Assembly (NCBI GenBank): GCA_903897985.1
Contig: CAIUDS010000553.1
Span: forward strand, 1 to 5,508
Reading direction: 5' to 3'
DNA from: an uncultured delta proteobacterium
GTDB lineage: Bacteria; RBG-13-61-14; DRUE01
Length of the DNA stretch: 5,508 nt
Translations under genes and position numbers: made by a program
In this document: positions 1-5,508 of the stretch, in pieces
Layout of the letters: each line of letters begins with the position of its first letter
Position numbering within the stretch: position 1 is the first letter of the stretch
The notes under the pieces: generated by a model
Seen by the model: the letters and a program-made list of their open reading frames with translations, nothing else
Databases searched by the model: none
Told to the model about the DNA's origin: nothing

Positions 1-137
1 AACTGAGCCTCGGGGTTATGAGCACCGGCGGCGTGTGCTGCTTCGGGCGCTGGAATGGCACCCTCAAGTTTGAGGATAAAGTGGTCCACGTCCGCGACCT
101 GGTCGGATGGGCGGAAGAGTTCTCGCACCGGTGGTAA
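1..137 (+). CDS. C-terminal fragment of an unidentified protein (5' end outside window)
   Basis: An open frame enters from the left edge (first full codon at position 3) and stops at TAA 135-137, giving 44 residues that begin LSLGVMSTGG and end WAEEFSHRW. Third positions are strongly G/C, as in the glycosidase and groL, which supports real coding despite the short length. The fragment holds a CC pair and is rich in aromatic and charged residues near the end; the ATG at 18 is most likely an internal Met. I do not recognise the family, and no catalytic motif is visible in what remains. It converges on the exported-protein gene, with only 58 bp between the two stop codons. A GC-rich stem and a T-run lie immediately downstream. 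Coding status is fairly sure; function is unknown. Confidence 0.7.
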   Translation, partial: LSLGVMSTGGVCCFGRWNGTLKFEDKVVHVRDLVGWAEEFSHRW

Positions 138-180
138 CCGGGGGACGCGGTCCCCGGACATTTCGCGCCCTGATTTTTTT
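138..180 (+). terminator. Probable intrinsic terminator of the left-edge gene
   Basis: Directly after the TAA lies a GC-rich inverted repeat: 138-146 pairs with 150-157 (eight pairs, one bulged G, 3-nt loop). A competing fold pairs 142-149 with 164-170 (seven pairs, one bulged A). It ends only 3 nt before a run of seven T at 174-180, so the second fold is the one that would act as a terminator on the plus strand. The minus-strand reading has no T-run after the stem, so termination of the opposing gene here is not supported by the sequence. The bulge and long loop make this weaker than the groL terminator. Confidence 0.5.
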
Positions 181-195
181 GGCCTCGCCGCTCCC

Positions 196-2571
196 CTACT
201 TGCTGCAGCAAGCTTTCAACTGTAAAGGTTTTTCCATCGTATAAACGCTATCGGGTACGGTTTTGAACTCTTTACTGAAATGCATAATTATGGGAAGGGC
301 TTTTCCCGCGCAGTCGCTTTTGCATGTGGCGGGGACCGTCAGCGTGATCTTTTTCCCGTCGAATTTCAAGGCCGGGGCATTGGCGCCGCCGATTTCAACT
401 TTTTCCAACTGTTTATTCGTGACCTCCTGGCTGGTTTCAATCGTGACCGTGTCCCCGGCACAAACTTCAGTGGGTTTTATGGTCGCGGAAAATGCCGCGG
501 CCTTTTCCTCGATTTCGGTGAAAGGAGCGACATATTTAAAGCAATCATCATCTTTGGCATCACATGCATCCAGCGCCTCGCCGCCGGTAAAGACCTTGAT
601 TTTCACCGGATATTCTTTTTGCCCTTTGGGCTGCGCCGGGGGTTTGGGCAAGTGGGCCAGGATCAGGTTATTACCGACCACTTCAACCGTGTTGGCCATC
701 TGCGAACCGGCCAACACGATGGCGTCATTCCCAAAACCTTGTCCCCTAATAAGCACCCAATTGTCCTGGTTCCCGGGCGCGGTGTCCGGAGATACTTGAT
801 ATATTCCGCGCAAGGCGCGATGAGCTTTTTTCGGCAACTCCTGACTAATCAGTACCGTATTCCCCTCATAGACGGAAGGCGGCTCAAGCGAAAGCTTATC
901 TTGATAGTCAATATCATAGGGCCGCCACTCGGGTTTGAAGTTTATCGCGAGATTGATCTTTTCATGCCGGGTTTCCTCTCCCCACAGGGCGCATATTTGC
1001 ACATACTGCCAGGTTCGAGCAAGTTCTTCCCGGAGCTGCAATTCGTTGCATTGGGGCTTTTGCGGTGGGCAATTGGTTGGACAGGGCATTGGGGTTCGAG
1101 AAAGGGTTTGGTTATATTTCAACAGGGAATTTTTAATGTCACCGGTGGGAATCAGGCCTGCCAAGTTATCCGCTTCCGGATTCCCATCCGTGCAATTCAT
1201 GTAAGTATCATAAACCTTCACCAGGTGCTCATACTCAATGGCAAATTTAGGATCGTTAACTTCCTCGTTGGGATTCGGGTCAACATTATCCACCAAGTTG
1301 GCATAGTTCAAGTAATAGTCGGTGTATTGTCGAAACAGTTCCTTCAGCAGGTCCGGGCGGAATTGGCCATCGGAGTCAGCTTCACAATGATCCCCGTCCT
1401 TCTTGAGTTTGAAATATCCGCAAAGGTCCTTTTCGGATATCCGATAAACCCAGGACGGATAATTTTGGCTGTCATCTTTAATCATAATCAAAGCGGTAAC
1501 CGCATAGTTCCCTTCCAGCATCTCGCCCTCAATCCCGACCCTTTTGCAAGGTTTGCTTACGATCCGGGGCCGGGGGTTGAAAACCCATCCGAAGGTATTG
1601 TCGGGATTAACGAACCCCGAAATCAAGGGATAGGTTTGAATCTGTTCCAGACTTTCCATATATTTCCGGCCATAACCCACGGAACCGCCCAGGGCCGTCC
1701 CGGGAGCCGCGGGATTCGCTGGCGCGGATGCTTGCGCGGATGCGAGCAAGCTGGCCAGGTTGCTCATGTCTTCCGCATACTGCAAAGAATATCTTTGGGG
1801 ATAGACATAGTATATCCGAACAAAATCCGATAATTTTTTTCCGGTCATGGGAGCGCCATTATTAATGGTCATGGAGTCAGGGGTGATTTTGGTTACGGTA
1901 TTACCGTGAGTGATGGTCATAGTGTCAATGGCATATGTTACCATTGCCTGGTAATTTTCCCGCGTGATCTCCCCGGGCTGGATGGAGATATTAAAACCGA
2001 GCATATACATTGACCACCCCGGCTCCATGGAAGTGGAATCTCGCAGGTGCTCCAGCCTGGTTGCCTCGTAAATTCCATAGTAGTCATCAATCCGGGCCAG
2101 ACGGTCAATTGCCTCCGGAATTATGCGGTTATCGGATGACTTAAAGGTTATCACGGGACTGATGTTGGAATTTGGCGCCGGCTCAACGGTTACCGGCGCC
2201 GGCAAAGTTGCCCCGGAGGCGGTGATTAACTTGTCATTAGTTGAAGCCTCCAGCAGGGCCGGCGGAAAACTCAAGGTGGCCGCTCCTTGCACTTGCAGAG
2301 TCGAGGACGAGCCGCTCCGGCGCACGCCCTGAAGAGCGTCGGCGTCGAAGGCCTTGCCCATCTGCTGCACCATACTCAACTGTTCGCCGATGAACGGCAT
2401 GACCTGGCTTTCCCGCCAGATTTTGGCCTGGGAGGTGATTATGGAACCAATACGGTCGTTTATTTTCAGTTCCTCCGTTTTCCAGTTACTCTCTGCACTG
2501 AGCATAAAGACGATCGCTACAAAACCAATCAAAAGCCCCAAAACTCTGATCAAACTCTTCCTGGTCTTCAT
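196..2571 (-). CDS. Large exported or membrane-anchored protein with C-terminal TIG-like and Ig-like segments, function unknown
   Basis: This gene encodes 791 residues, ATG at 2571 and TAG at 196-198. The start is well supported: AAGGAGG (2578-2584, minus strand) sits 6 nt upstream, with a good promoter further up. Residues 1-7 are basic, and about 8-25 form one hydrophobic segment with no lipobox Cys, so it is a signal peptide or N-terminal anchor. Then come a helix-rich stretch (28-85), a Pro/Ala/Thr-rich linker (100-140), a mixed domain (about 150-270), an Ala/Pro/Gly linker (278-298), a beta-rich region around FGWVFNPRPRIV (327-338), and a helical section with clustered Cys (497, 501, 508, 527). 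Residues about 588-682 read like an IPT/TIG fold (xVSPxTAPG, then VLIRGQGFG, ending CFKYVAP). About 693-788 looks like a second Ig-like segment ending in a Cys pair. There are 15 Cys, all after residue 340, which fits disulfides outside the cytoplasm. I do not recognise the family. A surface or periplasmic binding role is inference from the TIG/Ig-like parts. Base composition looks less GC-rich than its neighbours. Confidence 0.9.
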   Translation of the reverse strand: MKTRKSLIRVLGLLIGFVAIVFMLSAESNWKTEELKINDRIGSIITSQAKIWRESQVMPFIGEQLSMVQQMGKAFDADALQGVRRSGSSSTLQVQGAATLSFPPALLEASTNDKLITASGATLPAPVTVEPAPNSNISPVITFKSSDNRIIPEAIDRLARIDDYYGIYEATRLEHLRDSTSMEPGWSMYMLGFNISIQPGEITRENYQAMVTYAIDTMTITHGNTVTKITPDSMTINNGAPMTGKKLSDFVRIYYVYPQRYSLQYAEDMSNLASLLASAQASAPANPAAPGTALGGSVGYGRKYMESLEQIQTYPLISGFVNPDNTFGWVFNPRPRIVSKPCKRVGIEGEMLEGNYAVTALIMIKDDSQNYPSWVYRISEKDLCGYFKLKKDGDHCEADSDGQFRPDLLKELFRQYTDYYLNYANLVDNVDPNPNEEVNDPKFAIEYEHLVKVYDTYMNCTDGNPEADNLAGLIPTGDIKNSLLKYNQTLSRTPMPCPTNCPPQKPQCNELQLREELARTWQYVQICALWGEETRHEKINLAINFKPEWRPYDIDYQDKLSLEPPSVYEGNTVLISQELPKKAHRALRGIYQVSPDTAPGNQDNWVLIRGQGFGNDAIVLAGSQMANTVEVVGNNLILAHLPKPPAQPKGQKEYPVKIKVFTGGEALDACDAKDDDCFKYVAPFTEIEEKAAAFSATIKPTEVCAGDTVTIETSQEVTNKQLEKVEIGGANAPALKFDGKKITLTVPATCKSDCAGKALPIIMHFSKEFKTVPDSVYTMEKPLQLKACCSK

Positions 2572-2649
2572 GGTTCTCCTCCTTGGTTAATTTTTCGCCC
2601 CCCAGATAGGCTTCACTTTTTGTCAATATACCGAAATCAGATTTGTATT

Positions 2650-2678
2650 AGCATACCGAAAGATTAACTTTATGTCAA
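2650..2678 (-). promoter_or_regulatory. Sigma70-type promoter for the exported-protein gene
   Basis: On the minus strand a perfect TTGACA (2673-2678) is followed after exactly 17 nt by TATGCT (2650-2655), the right order and spacing for a housekeeping promoter. Transcription would start near 2643, leaving a leader of about 70 nt before the ATG at 2571. The 9-bp repeat TTTCGGTAT occurs twice, at 2653-2661 (overlapping the -10 box) and 2628-2636 (in the leader), so a repressor or activator site is possible but unproven. Confidence 0.7.
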
Positions 2679-2774
2679 GATCAAAATGTGCTTTCCACAT
2701 GAGGGGACATTTATGAAATTTTTGGAAAAAAACCCGCAACCCCGCGGTCCTCAAAACCGACAAAAAACCTCCAG

Positions 2775-2804
2775 TTGAATTTTGCCCGCAAAATCTTCTA
2801 TAAT
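2775..2804 (+). promoter_or_regulatory. Sigma70-type promoter for the GH127 gene
   Basis: TTGAAT (2775-2780, four of six matches to the -35 consensus) is followed after 18 nt by a perfect TATAAT (2799-2804). The predicted start, around 2811, leaves a leader of about 30 nt to the ATG at 2841, enough for the ribosome binding site and little else. This makes the glycosidase its own transcription unit, divergent from the exported-protein gene, with about 97 bp between the two -35 boxes. Confidence 0.75.
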
Positions 2805-2840
2805 CCAAAAAGAAAATCGTGAGATGGAGGTTGAGGAAAT

Positions 2841-4847
2841 ATGCAGCGGATGTCTTACGCGGTTCTGGCGATTTTTGCCTTGTTTGCGGCAAACGCAGCG
2901 TTGTCCATGAGCGGTCAAAGTCCCCACGCCCAACTCGGCCAGCTTTCGCTTTCGCAGGTCGAGATCACGGGCGGGTTCTGGGGGGAGCGGCGGGAGCAGT
3001 TATGGAAGACGGTGCTGCCCTATCAGTGGACGCAACTGGAATCGCACCATGACCTTGACAACTTCCGCGTGCTGGCCGGACTGAAACAGGGCGTGCACAT
3101 GGGCCCGGTCTATCTGGACTCGGACCTCTACAAATGGCTCGAAGCCGCGTCCTATATGAGCGGCAAGCATCCACGGGATGACCTGCTGGCGAGCCGTGTG
3201 GATGAAGTGACCAAATTGATCGGCAAGGTGCAAATGCCGGACGGATATGTCAACACCTACTATGAAACCTTTGCCCCGGAGCGGCGCTGGACCAATCTGG
3301 TCATGAACCATGAACTGTATTGCTCGGGACATCTGATCGAGGCGGCGTGCGCGAACCATGAGGCGACCGGCAAAGATGATCTTTTTCAGATCGCGGAGAA
3401 ACTCGCCGATCATATCATTTCGGTCTTCGGTCCGGGCAAGAACCTGGGCGTTCCGGGCCATGAGGAAATCGAACTGGCGCTGGTCAGGCTGTATCGTCAA
3501 ACCGGCGAAAAAAAGTATCTGGACGAGGCGGCGTGGTTCATAAACGAGCGCGGCCGTTACACCAAATATCCGCAGGCGCTGATCAAGTCGCTGCAGGACC
3601 AGTCAAGCATGGCCAAGATCGTGAACGAGAAGCGCGCGCCCTGGATGAAGACAGCACCCAAAGCCGGGAGCGCGGCCGGGTATATCATCGGCGGCGCGGT
3701 GTTTGACCCGCGCATTCCCGGCTCGTTTTTCTCGGGCAAATATTTCCAGGACGACCAGCCGTTTGTGGAGATGACGGTGGCGGAGGGACACGCGGTTAGG
3801 GCCATGTATTTTTTCACCGGCGCGACTGATGTTTACCTGGAGACCGGGGATGCCAAACTTTTGCAGGCTTCGGAAAAAATATGGGACAACACTATCACCA
3901 AGAGGACCTACATCACCGGCGGCATGGGCGCGCTGCCCATGATCGAGGGTTTTGCCGGCGACTACGAACTTCCCAACCGGTCCTATGCCGAGACCTGCGC
4001 CGCGATCGGGAGCTTCTTCTGGAACTGGCGGCTGCTCCGCGCAACCGCGGATGCCAAATACGCGGACCTGATGGAAAAGACTTTATACAACGCCATCCTG
4101 CCCGCGATCGCGCTTGACGGTGTGAATTATTTTTATCAAAACCCCCTAACCAGTTCCGGCCGCGACCGGCGCCAGCCCTGGTATGGCACGGCCTGCTGCC
4201 CGCCCAATATCGCCAGGCTGTTCGGGTCGCTCGAGCGATACCTCTACTCCGAGAGCGATGAAGGCGTCTGGGTCCATCAATACATAAGCGGGTCTGCCGA
4301 ATTCAAAAGTAAAAAGGAAAAAGTAAAAATCGAGTTGGAGAGCGGTTTCCCTTTCAGCGGCGAGGTCAAAATCAGGCTGGTCACAGAAAAGCCGGTCACG
4401 ACCGCGCTCATGCTCCGGATTCCCGCTTGGGCCGCAAATGCCGAGGTCATGATCGCAGGGCAAAAAGTTGAAGGCGCGAAAGCCGGAAGCTATTTAAAAA
4501 TTTCGCGCGAGTGGAAAAATGGAGATGAAGTCAGACTCAACCTGCCGATGGAGATCGTGCTGATGGAATCGCCGCCGCAGGTGAAGAACAACCGGGGTAA
4601 GGTAGCGCTCATGCGTGGGCCGCTGATCTACTGTTTGGAAGACAAGGACAACCCGGGGATCAATGTCCATCGCGCCGTGATCTCGCGCTCGGCCAAACTG
4701 GAACCCGAGTCAAGGCCCGCCTTGCTCGGCGGCGTGACCGTGCTCAAAGGCAAAACCATTGACGGCAAGGATTTGATTGCCATCCCCTATTACGCCTGGT
4801 CCAACCGCGGGCCGTCGCAGATGGAAATTTGGATTAAAGCCAAATAA
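2841..4847 (+). CDS. Secreted GH127-type (DUF1680) beta-L-arabinofuranosidase
   Basis: This gene encodes 668 residues, close to the 658 of the characterised Bifidobacterium longum HypBA1. ATG 2841 is the first possible start, because an in-frame TGA lies at 2832-2834. GGAGG (2826-2830) or the nearer GAGG (2833-2836) can serve as ribosome binding site. Residues 1-19 form a signal peptide ending in ANA, so the enzyme should act outside the cytoplasm. The catalytic (alpha/alpha) barrel spans about 38-465, followed by beta-sandwich domains to the end. By alignment from memory with HypBA1, E369 in IEGFAGDYELPN matches acid/base Glu322; E384 and C386 in YAETC match zinc ligands Glu338 and Cys340; C452-C453 in GTACCPPN match nucleophile Cys417 and ligand Cys418. 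H157 (MNHELY), H207 (GVPGHEE) and H317 (AEGHAVR) match conserved active-site His. Members remove beta-L-arabinofuranose from glycans or glycoproteins with retention. The related GH146 family shares these motifs, so exact specificity is open. The H207-H317 spacing is longer than in HypBA1, and an A-rich Lys-coding tract lies near residues 488-496. Confidence 0.93.
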   Translation: MQRMSYAVLAIFALFAANAALSMSGQSPHAQLGQLSLSQVEITGGFWGERREQLWKTVLPYQWTQLESHHDLDNFRVLAGLKQGVHMGPVYLDSDLYKWLEAASYMSGKHPRDDLLASRVDEVTKLIGKVQMPDGYVNTYYETFAPERRWTNLVMNHELYCSGHLIEAACANHEATGKDDLFQIAEKLADHIISVFGPGKNLGVPGHEEIELALVRLYRQTGEKKYLDEAAWFINERGRYTKYPQALIKSLQDQSSMAKIVNEKRAPWMKTAPKAGSAAGYIIGGAVFDPRIPGSFFSGKYFQDDQPFVEMTVAEGHAVRAMYFFTGATDVYLETGDAKLLQASEKIWDNTITKRTYITGGMGALPMIEGFAGDYELPNRSYAETCAAIGSFFWNWRLLRATADAKYADLMEKTLYNAILPAIALDGVNYFYQNPLTSSGRDRRQPWYGTACCPPNIARLFGSLERYLYSESDEGVWVHQYISGSAEFKSKKEKVKIELESGFPFSGEVKIRLVTEKPVTTALMLRIPAWAANAEVMIAGQKVEGAKAGSYLKISREWKNGDEVRLNLPMEIVLMESPPQVKNNRGKVALMRGPLIYCLEDKDNPGINVHRAVISRSAKLEPESRPALLGGVTVLKGKTIDGKDLIAIPYYAWSNRGPSQMEIWIKAK

Positions 4848-4854
4848 AAATTGT

Positions 4855-4906
4855 GCGCAGGCAAGCCTGTCCACCGTAGCCTTGGCGAAGGCGGAAGTGC
4901 CTGCGC
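4855..4906. repeat. REP-like nested palindrome in the convergent gap
   Basis: Perfect 9-bp arms GCGCAGGCA (4855-4863) and TGCCTGCGC (4898-4906) enclose a second, symmetric palindrome at 4870-4895. In it TCCACC pairs with GGCGGA (five of six), then 3-nt bulges GTA/GAA, then an inner GCC-TT-GGC hairpin. CAGGC-AA-GCCTG (4858-4869) is an alternative fold of the left arm. The element sits between two convergent stop codons, the typical site for repetitive extragenic palindromes. From memory, the core resembles a short palindrome dispersed in many PVC/Omnitrophota-type genomes and often mistranslated as FAKAT-like peptides (here a minus-strand frame reads AFAKATVDRLA). Only one copy is in this window, so its repeat status is inference. 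There is no T-run on the plus side, so it is not a standard terminator. Confidence 0.55.
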
Positions 4907-4928
4907 CCCCGAAAAAACAAAAATAAAA

Positions 4929-4959
4929 AAACGGCTGGGAGGTTTTCTCCCAGCCGTTT
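4929..4959 (-). terminator. Strong intrinsic terminator of groL
   Basis: A perfect 13-bp stem (4929-4941 with 4947-4959, core ACGGCTGGGAG) closes a 5-nt loop. Read on the minus strand it is followed at once by a long T-rich tract (complement of 4909-4930, with T6, T5 and T6 blocks). It lies 21 nt after the groL stop, as expected for the end of the groEL message. On the plus strand only a short, broken T-run (4957-4965) follows, so it may also stop glycosidase transcripts, but less efficiently. Confidence 0.92.
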
Positions 4960-4980
4960 CTATTTGGCAATAAGATTCGT

Positions 4981-5508
4981 TTAGTACATCGGCGGATGCG
5001 GGGGATGGCCGCCGCCCGGGAAGCCGGATTTCTCTTCGGGCTTCTCGGCGACCGCGCACTCGGTGGTGATGAGCAGCCCGGCGACGCTGGATGCGTTCTG
5101 GAGGGCGGTCCTTACGACCTTGGTCGGGTCAATGATGCCGGCCTTGACCAGGTCTTCATATTCGTTGGTCTGGGCGTTGAACCCGAACCCGCCCTTGTTG
5201 TTCTTGATTTTGTCCACGGCGATGGACCCGTCCACGCCCGCGTTCTGGGCGATCCAACGGGCCGGCTCTTCCAGGGCCTTCTTCACGATGTTCACGCCGA
5301 ACCGTTCGTCGTCATTGTCCACCTTGAGGTTTTCCAGGACCGCAAGCGTGCGGATATAAGCCACGCCGCCGCCCGGAACAATCCCTTCCTCCACCGCGGC
5401 CTTGGTCGCGTTCAGCGCGTCCTCAACCCGAGCCTTTTTCTCCTTCATCTCCGTTTCGGTCGCGGCGCCCACCTTGATCACGGCCACTCCGCCGGCCAGC
5501 TTGGCCAG
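4981..5508 (-). CDS. groL: Chaperonin GroEL (Hsp60), C-terminal third, 5' end outside window
   Basis: The frame runs from the right edge to TAA at 4981-4983 and gives the last 175 residues of GroEL; the GTG at 5487 is an internal Val codon, because LAKLAGG continues in frame upstream. GroEL forms the double-ring ATP-driven folding chamber with GroES. Visible landmarks are the VGAATETEMKEKKARVEDA block, whose final Asp corresponds to E. coli catalytic Asp398, the PGGGVA loop, GFGFNAQTNEYEDL, IIDPTKVVR with the nucleotide-contacting Asp, and ALQNASSVAGLLITTEC. These cover the intermediate-to-equatorial domain through to the C-terminus. The tail is unusual: it ends GFPGGGHPPHPPMY in place of the usual Gly-Gly-Met repeats. 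groES and the promoter are not in view. A strong terminator follows the stop. Identity is certain; whether this is the only groL copy in the genome cannot be told. Confidence 0.97.
   Translation of the reverse strand: MAKLAGGVAVIKVGAATETEMKEKKARVEDALNATKAAVEEGIVPGGGVAYIRTLAVLENLKVDNDDERFGVNIVKKALEEPARWIAQNAGVDGSIAVDKIKNNKGGFGFNAQTNEYEDLVKAGIIDPTKVVRTALQNASSVAGLLITTECAVAEKPEEKSGFPGGGHPPHPPMY

Noticed and set aside
199..212. A perfect 14-bp palindrome (CTTGCTGCAGCAAG) at the 3' end of the exported-protein gene, considered as its terminator
   Set aside because: It has no loop, lies within the last codons, and is followed on the minus strand by a G-rich and then an A-rich sequence with no T-run. 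It is most simply explained by the codons for the final Cys-Cys-Ser-Lys.
1722..1743. Direct repeat of GCGCGGATGC (1722-1731 and 1734-1743)
   Set aside because: The 12-bp offset is four codons and reflects the repeated Ala-Ser-Ala in the Ala/Pro linker of the exported protein, not a separate element.
280..1833. A 517-codon plus-strand open frame opposite the exported-protein gene
   Set aside because: It lies wholly antisense to the 791-residue gene, lacks a ribosome site at its start, and its product has no coherent domain pattern. The minus-strand frame has the promoter, ribosome site and signal peptide.
2745..2759. Small inverted repeat CGGT-N7-ACCG upstream of the GH127 promoter, considered as an operator
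   Set aside because: Four-bp arms with a 7-nt gap are expected by chance, and the repeat does not overlap the promoter boxes.
2623..2892. An 89-codon minus-strand open frame across the divergent region
   Set aside because: It runs through both promoters and the start of the GH127 gene, and its product looks like random sequence.
4710..5059. Minus-strand open frames spanning the glycosidase 3' end and the convergent gap
   Set aside because: They read through the groL terminator and the REP-like palindrome, so they are translations of structured non-coding DNA.

Overview
This looks like an ordinary stretch of chromosome from an uncultivated-type, Gram-negative-like bacterium of moderate GC. 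The GroEL tail, a secreted GH127 glycosidase, a large Cys-containing exported protein with no recognised family, and a short palindromic intergenic repeat together suggest the PVC/Omnitrophota neighbourhood (Verrucomicrobiota, Lentisphaerota, Kiritimatiellota or Omnitrophota). That placement is low-confidence inference from style; nothing in the window fixes the taxon.

Layout from left to right: (1) the last 44 codons of an unidentified plus-strand gene, ending at 137; (2) a short convergent gap with a GC-rich stem and a T-run; (3) a large minus-strand gene (2571 to 196) for a 791-residue exported or membrane-anchored protein with a TIG-like and a second Ig-like segment at its C-terminus; (4) a 269-bp divergent intergenic region with one good sigma70-type promoter facing each way; (5) a plus-strand gene (2841 to 4847) for a signal-peptide-bearing GH127-type (DUF1680) beta-L-arabinofuranosidase with its Cys/Glu zinc site intact; (6) a 133-bp convergent gap holding a REP-like nested palindrome and a strong intrinsic terminator; (7) the 3' part of groL on the minus strand, running off the right edge.

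The genes do not form one pathway. Each complete gene appears to be its own transcription unit: the exported protein and the arabinofuranosidase are divergently transcribed, and groL is a housekeeping gene that ends toward the glycosidase. The glycosidase points to use of arabinose-containing plant or algal glycans outside the cytoplasm. The divergent pairing with the unknown exported protein allows co-regulation but does not show it. I found no mobile element, CRISPR array, tRNA, rRNA or defence system. The most interesting items are the unclassified exported protein, the REP-like palindrome, the insertion in the GH127 catalytic domain, and the unusual His/Pro tail of GroEL.
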